Assembly: GCA_020063545.1 (NCBI GenBank)
Contig: JAGUUF010000359.1
Coordinates: 1 to 11,904 of the forward strand
Reading direction: 5' to 3'
Source: Cytophagales bacterium
GTDB lineage: Bacteria > Bacteroidota > Bacteroidia > Cytophagales > Cyclobacteriaceae
DNA length: 11,904 nt
The notes under the pieces are model-generated. The model did not search any database. It was not told the origin of the DNA and worked only from the letters and a program-made list of their open reading frames with translations. Both the position numbers and the translations under genes were made by a program. Positions 1 through 6,547 of this stretch are shown here, one piece after another; the stretch's first letter is position 1; each line of letters starts with the position of its first letter.

Positions 1-487
1 CATGCCACTCGTCAGCTACAACAGTTTTCAGGTTCCTGAAAAAACCGGCATAGCCTTTTTGCGCCAGCAGCAGGTGCAAACTTTCGGGTGTGATGATCAA
101 AAATTCGGGCGGCATTGATTTTTGGCGCTCCCGCTCTTTGCCCGAAGTATCGCCCGAGCGTACGCCTGTTTTCCAGTTCAATCCGAGTCCGGCAATAGCC
201 CGGTTAGCCGAAAGTTCAATCTCCTTTGCCAGCGCCCGGATGGGCGTAATCCAGATAGCCTGCACCCCATTGTTGCTTCGCTTGCTGAAATCAGCATGCT
301 GCGCCATAAACTCCAGCAGGATTGGCACCACCAGCGAATAGGTTTTGCCGCTGCCGGTAGGTGCATTTACCAACCCGCTTTGTCCGCCCAGGAAGGCCTG
401 CCATGCTTCAGCCTGGAACGGAAAGGGCTTCCACCCTTTTGACCGAAACCAGGCTTCTGCTTTGCTGATTAAGTCGGCATGCTTCAT
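1..487 (-). CDS. Ligase-associated DEXH-box DNA helicase, N-terminal part (cut by window edge)
   Basis: Reading leftward from the ATG at 487, 162 codons stay open to the window edge. The visible part is the first RecA-like lobe of a superfamily 2 helicase. Its motifs, in order, are a Q-like FPFQAEAW near residue 24, Walker A APTGSGKT (42-49), TPIRALAKEI (81-90, motif Ia), SGDTS (111-115), ITPESLHLLL (132-141) and DEWH (159-162, motif II). DEWH together with the TPIRALA and SGDTS pattern matches the Lhr-like helicases encoded beside an ATP-dependent DNA ligase and a phosphoesterase in many bacteria, which are thought to act in DNA repair. That assignment is family knowledge; the ligase would lie outside the window. 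The gene is divergent from the MerR gene, with 75 bases between the two starts. The C-terminal helicase lobe and extension are missing only because the window ends. Confidence 0.88.
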   Translation of the reverse strand, partial: MKHADLISKAEAWFRSKGWKPFPFQAEAWQAFLGGQSGLVNAPTGSGKTYSLVVPILLEFMAQHADFSKRSNNGVQAIWITPIRALAKEIELSANRAIAGLGLNWKTGVRSGDTSGKERERQKSMPPEFLIITPESLHLLLAQKGYAGFFRNLKTVVADEWH

Positions 488-525
488 GGCACAAGGTAGT
501 TTTTCGCTACTTTTCGGAAACCGGA

Positions 526-534
526 TTTAAACAA
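526..534 (-). promoter_or_regulatory. Candidate regulator half-site TTGTTTAA in the divergent helicase/merR gap
   Basis: The complement strand reads TTGTTTAAA here, 29 bases before the merR start codon. The same 8-base word recurs at 1450-1457, 1554-1561 and 5003-5010, always in gaps. TGTTTTAA follows on the plus strand at 549-556 as a possible imperfect partner. Autoregulation by the adjacent MerR protein would be typical of its family, but this is inferred from position and repetition only. I could not place a good Bacteroidota -7 element (TAnnTTTG) with a matched -33 TTG; TACTTTTC at 508-515 is the nearest look-alike. Confidence 0.35.
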
Positions 535-562
535 TATTTCGTTGCCGGTGTTTTAAGCGGTT

Positions 563-1444
563 ATGGGCCAGTACTCCATTAAGGAACTCGAAAAACTGTC
601 GGGCATTAAAGCGCATACCATCCGCATCTGGGAAAAGCGCCACCACATTGTTGCGCCCCAGCGCACCGGCACCAACATCAGGCTTTACTCCGATGAAGAC
701 CTGAAACGCATCATTAATGTGGCCCTGCTCAATAACCACGGCCTGCGCATTTCGCAAATAGCCCGGATGACACCCGAGCAAATAAGCCTGAAGATTAAAG
801 AACTGAGCGACCAGAAATCGCCAAACGAGATTTACATAGACCAACTGGTGGTTGCCATGGTTGACATGGACGAGGAGAAGTTTAACGAAATCGTTTCGCG
901 CTTATCGAAGCGGTACGGTTTTGAACGAACCATTACCGAAACCATTTACCCCTTCCTCGAAAAAATCGGGGTGTTGTGGCAGGCCGGCACGGTAAACCCT
1001 GCACAGGAGCATTTCATCTCCAATCTTATCCGACAGCAATTGATTATGGCCTGCGCTTCGCTGCCGGTTCCATCCAAATCCGGCCGAAAGGCCATCCTGT
1101 TTCTGCCCGAAGGCGAGTTCCACGAGTTTGGATTACTCTTTTTTAACTACATCGCACGCAGCAAAGGAATTTACACATACTACCTGGGGCAATCGGTGCC
1201 GTTTGCCGACCTGAAGGCCGTATATGAAATCCACAAGCCGCAATTCATCATCACCGCTTTTGTATCCACACCGGCCGCCCCGCAGGTAAAAGCATACGTG
1301 GAGAAAATGGCCCACGAATTTGCCGGTGCCACCATTATTGCATCGGGCAACAACCTGAGAAATACGGCCTTTATTGTGCCCCGGAATTTCAGGATTATAT
1401 ATAAGTCGACCGAACTGGCTGGTGCGCTGGACGGGGTACAATGA
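563..1444 (+). CDS. MerR-family regulator with CarH/LitR-like cobalamin-binding region
   Basis: This 293-residue protein has a MerR winged-helix DNA-binding domain at about residues 3-72, with the family pattern YSIKELEKLSGIKAHTIRIWEKR followed by RTGTNIRLYSDEDLKR. A helical-bundle and Rossmann region at about 85-290 resembles the B12-binding part of CarH/LitR. Trp139 lies ten residues before Glu149-His150, reproducing the Wx9EH motif that caps adenosylcobalamin in CarH. EFHEFG (185-190) supplies His187 at the position of the lower axial ligand. Two differences stand out: Gln140 replaces the His that follows Trp in Thermus CarH, and SGNN (261-264) stands where a Gly-Gly motif is usual. In CarH, cobalamin drives tetramer formation and repression in the dark, and light breaks the complex. 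Here I infer a repressor of the downstream sigma and carotenoid genes, with light sensing likely but unproven. The ATG at 563 places the HTH at the usual N-terminal position. Confidence 0.9.
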   Translation: MGQYSIKELEKLSGIKAHTIRIWEKRHHIVAPQRTGTNIRLYSDEDLKRIINVALLNNHGLRISQIARMTPEQISLKIKELSDQKSPNEIYIDQLVVAMVDMDEEKFNEIVSRLSKRYGFERTITETIYPFLEKIGVLWQAGTVNPAQEHFISNLIRQQLIMACASLPVPSKSGRKAILFLPEGEFHEFGLLFFNYIARSKGIYTYYLGQSVPFADLKAVYEIHKPQFIITAFVSTPAAPQVKAYVEKMAHEFAGATIIASGNNLRNTAFIVPRNFRIIYKSTELAGALDGVQ

Positions 1445-1449
1445 AGGGT

Positions 1450-1457
1450 TTGTTTAA
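1450..1457 (+). promoter_or_regulatory. Candidate regulator half-site TTGTTTAA just after merR
   Basis: An exact TTGTTTAA lies 6 bases after the merR stop codon, at the upstream end of the 149-base gap before the sigma-factor gene. A related GGTTTAA follows at 1464-1470. It may be an extra binding site for the MerR-type regulator controlling the sigma promoter. The evidence is only repetition of the word and its position. Confidence 0.3.
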
Positions 1458-1553
1458 TCGACCGGTTTAAAACCACCCGGAAACCGTATTCCGCAACTTA
1501 TCCATTGAACAAACCTTTACTTTAAGCCAGAAATCGCGTAAAGCTTGCTAAGA

Positions 1554-1584
1554 TTGTTTAACATTTTAAGTAAATCATTAAACA
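1554..1584 (+). promoter_or_regulatory. Inverted repeat upstream of the ECF sigma gene: candidate operator/promoter
   Basis: TGTTTAA (1555-1561) and its exact reverse complement TTAAACA (1578-1584) are separated by 16 bases and end 9 bases before the sigma-factor ATG. The left arm overlaps TAAGATTG (1549-1556), one mismatch from the Bacteroidota -7 consensus TAnnTTTG, though no well-spaced -33 TTG was found. MerR-type regulators bind dyads in the promoters they control, so this is the best candidate operator in the window. An AT-rich 5' untranslated region could produce such a dyad by chance. Confidence 0.45.
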
Positions 1585-1593
1585 GTTTTAGCC

Positions 1594-2094
1594 ATGTCAA
1601 CCCTCGAATTTGACTACCAGATAGCCGGTTTGCGGAGCACGCTGAAAGCGTTTACCCGCAGGTTTACCACCAACCGCGAAGAATCGAACGACCTGGTTCA
1701 GGATACCATCCTGAAAGCCCTGACCTACCGCAACAAGTTCAGGGAAGACACCAACCTGAAAGGCTGGCTGTTCACCATTATGCGCAACACCTTCATTAAC
1801 AACTACCGCAAAAACCAGCGAGCAAAAACCTCGCACGATGACACCAAAGAATTGTATTACCTGAATGTGGAAGACACCCACACGTTTAACAGCCCGGGCT
1901 CAACGTATGAATACAAAGACATCTGGAACCATATAAACCAGCTTCGCGAAGAATTGCTGGTTCCGTTTAAGATGCACACCTCCGGTTACAAGTACCATGA
2001 AATTGCCGAACACCTCGGCATCCCCATCGGCACGGTGAAGAACCGGATTTTTCATGCACGAAAAGAAATACAAAGCCGGTTGGCGGGTTATTGA
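1594..2094 (+). CDS. ECF-type RNA polymerase sigma factor of the carotenoid cluster
   Basis: This 166-residue protein has the two-domain layout of group 4 (extracytoplasmic-function) sigma factors. Region 2 spans about residues 11-77, with DLVQDTILKAL and LKGWLFTIMRNTFINNYRK, the pattern that contacts core polymerase and the -10 element. Region 4 spans about 112-163, with the helix-turn-helix YHEIAEHLGIPIGTVKNRI that reads the -35 element. There is no region 1.1 or 3. No anti-sigma gene with a membrane segment lies next to it; it sits between the MerR regulator and crtI. This suggests control at transcription by the MerR protein, as with LitR and the sigma factor LitS in Streptomyces, rather than by a membrane anti-sigma factor. 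Its likely targets are the downstream crt and photolyase genes, but no promoter sequence proves this. The ATG at 1594 is the natural start. Confidence 0.9.
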   Translation: MSTLEFDYQIAGLRSTLKAFTRRFTTNREESNDLVQDTILKALTYRNKFREDTNLKGWLFTIMRNTFINNYRKNQRAKTSHDDTKELYYLNVEDTHTFNSPGSTYEYKDIWNHINQLREELLVPFKMHTSGYKYHEIAEHLGIPIGTVKNRIFHARKEIQSRLAGY

Positions 2095-2127
2095 TTATCT
2101 TAGCCACTCGTGCAAGCAAATAACAGC

Positions 2128-3606
2128 ATGAAAACGGTTGCCGTAATCGGTTCGGGCTTTTCAGGACTATCAGCCGCCTGCCACCTGGCAAAGGCAGGCT
2201 TTACGGTAACGGTATTTGAAAAGAACAGCACACCGGGAGGCCGCGCACGCAAGTTTGAAGCGCAGGGCTTTACCTTCGACATGGGCCCCAGCTGGTACTG
2301 GATGCCCGATGTATTTGAAAAATTTTTTGCCGCCTTCGGCAAAAAACCATCCGACTACTACACCCTTGAACGGTTGAACCCCTCCTACCGCATTTATTAC
2401 TCGGCCGATGACCAACTGGACGTTCCGGCAGGCATTGAGGCGCTGTGCGCCCTGTTTGAAAAACTGGAACCGGGCAGCAGCAAAAACTTCCTGAAATTTC
2501 TTGACGAGGGGAAATTCAAATACGAACTCGGCATCAACAAACTGGTGTACAAGCCCGGGCAGTCGCTGCTGGAACTTGCCGATCCGAAAGTACTGACCGG
2601 TGTGTTCAGGCTGCATGTGTTTCAATCCATTTCAACCTACATCCGGAAATATTTTAAAGAGAAAAAACTCATTCAGCTGCTTGAATTCCCGGTATTGTTT
2701 CTGGGCGCAACCCCGCAAAACACGCCTGCCCTGTACAGCCTGATGAACTATGCCGACATGGCGCTGGGCACCTGGTACCCGCAGGGCGGCATGAATAAAA
2801 TTATTGAAGGGATGGTACAACTGGCTACCTCACTGGGCGTGAAATTTGAATTTAACAGCACGGTACAGCAACTTGAACTAAACGCGGTTAAAGCAAAGGG
2901 GTTAATCGTGAACGACCGCTTCCGTGCGTTTGATTTTATTGTTGCCGGTGCAGATTACCACCACGTTGAACAGACGTTACTGCCCGAAAAATTCAGGCGC
3001 TACACACAGGCCTATTGGAACAGCCGTACCCTGGCGCCTTCCAGCCTTATCTTTTACCTCGGCATCAATAAAAAACTTAACGGCCTGCTGCACCATACCT
3101 TGTTTTTCGACCAGGATTTCGGGAGGCATGCCGAAGAAATTTATGAACGCCCGCAATGGCCAACCAGCCCACAGTTTTACATCAGCTGCACATCCAAAAC
3201 CGACCCGACTGTGGCCCCGGCAGGCCATGAAAACCTGATGATCCTGATGCCGGTTGCACCCGGTTTGCCCGATACGGCACAAACCCGCGAAAAATATTTC
3301 AACCTGATTATCGAACGGCTTGAAAAGCTTACGGGGCAATCCTTAAAAGAAAATATTGTATTCAACCGCAGCTACGCACACAATGATTTTACGGCCGACT
3401 ATAATGCGTTTAAAGGCAATGCCTACGGACTGGCCAACACGCTGCGGCAAACGGCTAACCTGAAGCCGGCTATCAAAAACAAAAAGGTGAACAATTTGTT
3501 TTATACCGGGCAGCTAACCGTACCGGGGCCGGGGGTGCCGCCCAGCATCATCAGCGGGCAGGTAGTTGCCGGAGAACTGATAAAACAAGCAACCTCTGAA
3601 GCATAA
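2128..3606 (+). CDS. crtI: Phytoene desaturase, lycopene-forming CrtI type
   Basis: CrtI uses FAD to introduce four double bonds into phytoene, giving lycopene at the membrane. The N-terminal dinucleotide-binding fold is clear: VIGSGFSG (residues 6-13), then Glu31, then PGGRA (36-40) and FDMGPSWYW (50-58), a signature of CrtI-family desaturases. The C-terminal FAD motif reads NLFYTGQLTVPGPGVPPS. The length of 492 residues is usual for the family. I chose the ATG at 2128 because the dinucleotide fold starts directly after it; an in-frame GTG at 2110 would add only six polar residues. The gene starts 33 bases after the sigma-factor stop, and crtB follows after 11 bases. The related CrtN and CrtD desaturases are less likely because crtB and a lycopene cyclase are in the same operon and this is its only desaturase. 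Confidence 0.94.
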   Translation: MKTVAVIGSGFSGLSAACHLAKAGFTVTVFEKNSTPGGRARKFEAQGFTFDMGPSWYWMPDVFEKFFAAFGKKPSDYYTLERLNPSYRIYYSADDQLDVPAGIEALCALFEKLEPGSSKNFLKFLDEGKFKYELGINKLVYKPGQSLLELADPKVLTGVFRLHVFQSISTYIRKYFKEKKLIQLLEFPVLFLGATPQNTPALYSLMNYADMALGTWYPQGGMNKIIEGMVQLATSLGVKFEFNSTVQQLELNAVKAKGLIVNDRFRAFDFIVAGADYHHVEQTLLPEKFRRYTQAYWNSRTLAPSSLIFYLGINKKLNGLLHHTLFFDQDFGRHAEEIYERPQWPTSPQFYISCTSKTDPTVAPAGHENLMILMPVAPGLPDTAQTREKYFNLIIERLEKLTGQSLKENIVFNRSYAHNDFTADYNAFKGNAYGLANTLRQTANLKPAIKNKKVNNLFYTGQLTVPGPGVPPSIISGQVVAGELIKQATSEA

Positions 3607-3617
3607 TTAGTAACCCG

Positions 3618-4454
3618 ATGAAGGAACTCTACGACAAGGTTTCGTTGCGCTGCAGCCGGCTTACCACGCGGGCCTACAGCACTTCATTTTCGCTGGGCAT
3701 CCTGTGCCTGAAAAAGGAATTGCGCAACCCGATTTATTCCATTTATGGTTTTGTTCGCTTTGCCGATGAAATTGTAGATTCTTTCCACCAATACAATAAG
3801 GCTGATTTGCTCGCCCGCTTTAAACAGGAAACCTACCAGGCCCTGCATGACGGTATAAGCCTCAACCCTATTCTGAACAGTTTTCAAAACACCGTGCGGA
3901 TGTATAACATCGACCGGTCATCCATTGATTTGTTTTTGCGCAGCATGGAAATGGACCTTAACCGGAAATCGTACGATGAGCACGGACTGAAAGAATATAT
4001 CCTCGGTTCGGCCGAAGTGGTTGGGCTGATGTGCCTGCGCGTTTTCGTAAATGGCGAGAATGGCCTGTATGAACAACTGAAACCCTATGCCATGAGCCTC
4101 GGCTCGGCTTTTCAGAAAGTAAACTTCCTGCGCGATTTGCAGGCCGATTACAAGCACATGGGCCGAACCTATTTTCCAAACCTTGATTTCAACCACTTTA
4201 ACGAGGAACAAAAGCGGCATATTGAGGCGAGCATCCGGGCCGATTTCGACCATGCCCTTACCGGGATTAAACTGCTCCCCAAATCATCGCGCTTCGGTGT
4301 TTATGTTGCGTACGTTTACTATGTGGCCTTGTTCAGGAAAATTCAGAATACGCCCTACGAAAAAGTAATGGAAAGCCGCATCCGCATACGTAACCGCCAT
4401 AAAGCACGCCTGTTGGCTTACTCGTATGTAAAACATCAATTCAATCTCCTGTAA
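3618..4454 (+). CDS. crtB: Phytoene synthase
   Basis: CrtB condenses two geranylgeranyl diphosphates head to head through presqualene-like prephytoene diphosphate to make phytoene, the first committed step to C40 carotenoids. The 278-residue protein carries both aspartate-rich Mg-binding motifs of the squalene/phytoene synthase family: DEIVD (50-54), preceded by YGFVRFA, and RDLQAD (172-177), preceded by AFQKVNF and followed by GRTYFP. YSTSFSLG at 20-27 is the typical N-terminal block. Its stop codon overlaps the idi start by one base (TAATG), which points to coupled translation. GGPP synthase, which must supply its substrate, is not in the window. Confidence 0.95.
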   Translation: MKELYDKVSLRCSRLTTRAYSTSFSLGILCLKKELRNPIYSIYGFVRFADEIVDSFHQYNKADLLARFKQETYQALHDGISLNPILNSFQNTVRMYNIDRSSIDLFLRSMEMDLNRKSYDEHGLKEYILGSAEVVGLMCLRVFVNGENGLYEQLKPYAMSLGSAFQKVNFLRDLQADYKHMGRTYFPNLDFNHFNEEQKRHIEASIRADFDHALTGIKLLPKSSRFGVYVAYVYYVALFRKIQNTPYEKVMESRIRIRNRHKARLLAYSYVKHQFNLL

Positions 4455-4972
4455 TGGAACACGTAATTCTGGTTGATGAGCACGACAACGAACTGGGCAC
4501 CATGGAAAAAATGGAGGCCCACCGCAAGGGTGTTTTACACCGGGCTTTTTCCGTGCTCGTGTTCAACACAAAAGGCGAAATGCTGATTCAAAAACGGGCC
4601 GACTGCAAATACCACAGCGCAGGCTTATGGACCAACACCTGCTGCAGCCACCCCCGGCCGGGCGAGCAGGTTGAAGCGGCCGCCAAACGCAGGCTGAAGG
4701 AAGAAATGGGGCTTGACTTGCGGCCAAGCCGTTCATATTCCTTCATCTACCGCACTAAACTGGATGGCGGACTGATTGAGCATGAACTCGATCATGTGCT
4801 GACAGCAACCTTTGACGGAGAACCGGACATTAACCCTGATGAAGCCCAGGACTGGCAATACATCAGCCTACCCGAGCTGAAAGACAAAATGAACCGGGAA
4901 CCTGAAAACTTTACCCATTGGTTCAAACTGATCGTCAACCATCCTCAACTGTACAAAGCAGCGGCTGTCTGA
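4454..4972 (+). CDS. idi: Isopentenyl-diphosphate delta-isomerase, type I (Nudix fold)
   Basis: This cytosolic enzyme interconverts isopentenyl and dimethylallyl diphosphate, feeding prenyl-chain elongation. Its 172 residues match the type I family. WTNTCCSHP (59-67) holds Cys64 at the catalytic cysteine position, EHEL (109-112) holds Glu111 at the catalytic glutamate position, and RRLKEEMGL (79-87) is the Nudix-like helix. His23 and His30 in EAHRKGVLHRAF are expected metal-site or nearby residues. Type II (FMN-dependent) enzymes are unrelated in sequence. It overlaps crtB by one base. Placement in a crt operon implies isoprenoid supply is raised together with pigment synthesis. Confidence 0.95.
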   Translation: MEHVILVDEHDNELGTMEKMEAHRKGVLHRAFSVLVFNTKGEMLIQKRADCKYHSAGLWTNTCCSHPRPGEQVEAAAKRRLKEEMGLDLRPSRSYSFIYRTKLDGGLIEHELDHVLTATFDGEPDINPDEAQDWQYISLPELKDKMNREPENFTHWFKLIVNHPQLYKAAAV

Positions 4973-5002
4973 TCAGCATGCAGGAACAATCCGGTTGCGA
5001 TC

Positions 5003-5010
5003 TTGTTTAA
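5003..5010 (+). promoter_or_regulatory. Candidate regulator half-site TTGTTTAA before the DUF6435/photolyase genes
   Basis: An exact TTGTTTAA lies in the 55-base gap after idi, 17 bases before the ATG of the small DUF6435-like gene. This is the largest gap between crtI and crtY, so it may hold an internal promoter for the photolyase half of the operon. The word matches those flanking merR and the sigma gene. No clear promoter elements could be placed. Confidence 0.3.
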
Positions 5011-5027
5011 AGTGAAAACCAATCATC

Positions 5028-5195
5028 ATGTTTTCATTATTCAAAAAAGATCCGGTGAAGCAACTGGAAAACAAGCGGAAAAAATTACTGGAAGAAGCCA
5101 TGCACATCCAGCGTTCAGGTGATCTCAAACTGTACGCGGTGAAAATGGAAGCCATCGATAAACTGGAAAAGGAAATTGAAGCGCTTCGAAAATAA
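5028..5195 (+). CDS. Small DUF6435-like protein (55 residues)
   Basis: An ATG at 5028 opens a 55-residue charged protein beginning MFSLFKKDPVKQLENKRKK, with MHIQRSGDLKLYAVKMEAI in the middle and a Lys/Glu-rich helical end. The MF-x-FKKDP-x-K-x-L opening and the 'EAM-x-x-QR-x-GD' centre resemble the short DUF6435 family, which has no known function. It has no membrane segment or signal peptide; one or two amphipathic helices, possibly a coiled coil, are likely. The stop TAA lies inside the probable 5' end of the photolyase gene, suggesting coupled translation. Sitting between idi and a photolyase, it may be part of the same light or stress response, but no function should be assigned. Confidence 0.75.
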   Translation: MFSLFKKDPVKQLENKRKKLLEEAMHIQRSGDLKLYAVKMEAIDKLEKEIEALRK

Positions 5196-6504
5196 AATCG
5201 CAGCAACAGCCATTAACGAAACGGTAACGCTCTTCTGGTTCAGGCGCGATTTACGCCTGCAGGATAATGCCGGGTTGTACTATGCGCTTAAAGAAAATAC
5301 AAGCGTGTTACCGGTATTTATCTTCGATACCGAAATACTGGATAACCTTGACGATGAAAAAGATGCGCGGGTAGAATTCATACACCAGGCCCTGCAACAG
5401 GTTAAAACCGAACTGGAAAAACTCGGCAGTTCGCTGGCTGTATTTCATGGCAACCCCGTTGAAATTTTTAAAAGGTTAAATCCAAAAGCCGTTTATACCA
5501 ACCACGATTACGAGCCCTACGGCAACAACCGCGATGCACAGGTAAAAAAAATACTCGAAAAGAAAGGAAGCCGGCTTTCGTCCTTTAAAGACATCGTCAT
5601 CTTTGAGAAGGCTGAGATCATCAAAGACGATGGAACACCCTATACGGTTTATACACCGTACAGCAAAAAGTGGAAAACCACGCTGAACAGTTTTTACGTT
5701 AAATCCTATCCGGTCGAAAAATATTTCAGCAGCCTGCTGAAAATAAATCCCCTTCCCCTTCCCGACCTTGGCGCCATCGGGTTTTCAAGAACCGGCATGG
5801 CCTTCCCTGAACGGAAGATCAAACAATTGGTAATTGAAAAATACCACCTGCAGCGGGATATACCCGGCATTGACGGCACTTCGCGGCTAAGCGTGCACCT
5901 GCGCTTCGGAAGGGTTAGCATCCGAACGCTGGTACAGGTTGCGCTTAAGAAAAATGAGAAGTGGCTGAACGAACTTATCTGGCGCGACTTCTACCACATG
6001 ATACTCTGGCATTTTCCGCATGTGGAAACAAAAGCATTTAAACCTGCTTACGACCGGATAGCCTGGCGAAACGATCCGAAGGAATTTAAAGCCTGGTGCG
6101 AAGGAAGAACAGGCTACCCCATTGTAGATGCGGGCATGCGCGAACTCAATGCTACCGGCTTCATGCATAACCGGGTTCGCATGATAGTGGCCAGCTTTCT
6201 CACCAAGCATTTACTGATCGACTGGCGCTGGGGCGAAGCCTACTTTGCAAAAAAACTGCTCGACTTTGATTTGGCCGCCAACAATGGAGGTTGGCAGTGG
6301 GCAGCCGGATCGGGTTGTGATGCCGCGCCTTATTTCCGGGTGTTCAACCCATACCTGCAAACGGAAAAATTTGATCCCGAACTTACCTACATCAAAAAAT
6401 GGGCGCCCGAACTGGGCACAGCCGAATACCCGAAGCCGATTGTTGACCATGCCGTTGCGCGCGAACGGGTATTGAAGGCCTACCCGGCAGCACTCAATTC
6501 TTAA
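5176..6504 (+). CDS. phrB: Class I cryptochrome/DNA photolyase, probable CPD photolyase
   Basis: This enzyme splits UV-induced cyclobutane pyrimidine dimers using blue light and reduced FAD. The N-terminal antenna-binding domain begins with VTLFWFRRDLRLQDN (17-31, counting from TTG 5176). The FAD domain contains TSRLSVHLRFGRVS (235-248), ELIWRDFYHMIL, MHNRVRMIVASFL and NNGGWQWAAGSG (369-380). Trp297, Trp350 and Trp373 fit the spacing of the Escherichia coli electron-transfer triad (W306, W359, W382), and Trp269 fits its dimer-contact W277. There is no ATG or GTG before the conserved fold. The reported start is TTG at 5176, which overlaps the DUF6435 gene by 20 bases; ATT at 5212 would give MNETVTLFWFRRDLRL, the more usual N-terminus. 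A cryptochrome or 6-4 function cannot be excluded, but Asn369 in the NNGGWQW motif fits class I enzymes. Confidence 0.9.
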   Translation: MKRFENKIAATAINETVTLFWFRRDLRLQDNAGLYYALKENTSVLPVFIFDTEILDNLDDEKDARVEFIHQALQQVKTELEKLGSSLAVFHGNPVEIFKRLNPKAVYTNHDYEPYGNNRDAQVKKILEKKGSRLSSFKDIVIFEKAEIIKDDGTPYTVYTPYSKKWKTTLNSFYVKSYPVEKYFSSLLKINPLPLPDLGAIGFSRTGMAFPERKIKQLVIEKYHLQRDIPGIDGTSRLSVHLRFGRVSIRTLVQVALKKNEKWLNELIWRDFYHMILWHFPHVETKAFKPAYDRIAWRNDPKEFKAWCEGRTGYPIVDAGMRELNATGFMHNRVRMIVASFLTKHLLIDWRWGEAYFAKKLLDFDLAANNGGWQWAAGSGCDAAPYFRVFNPYLQTEKFDPELTYIKKWAPELGTAEYPKPIVDHAVARERVLKAYPAALNS

Positions 6505-6547
6505 TTGAACTAAATAACATAGTCCGGTTTTGGTTGTTAAAACCAAT

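Noticed and set aside
122..442. Plus-strand open frames over 90-530
   Set aside because: They lie opposite the helicase frame, which has a full set of ordered helicase motifs, and show no recognisable domain of their own.
2110..2127. GTG at 2110 as the start of crtI
   Set aside because: It would add six polar residues before the dinucleotide-binding fold; the ATG at 2128 gives the typical CrtI N-terminus.
3818..3826. TGTTTAAA-like word on the minus strand inside crtB
   Set aside because: It matches only seven of the eight bases of TTGTTTAA and lies in conserved coding sequence, so it was not counted as a regulatory site.
6530..6547. TTG at 6530 as the start of the SRPBCC gene
   Set aside because: The ATG at 6548 lies directly before the conserved first strand, and the extra residues have no support.
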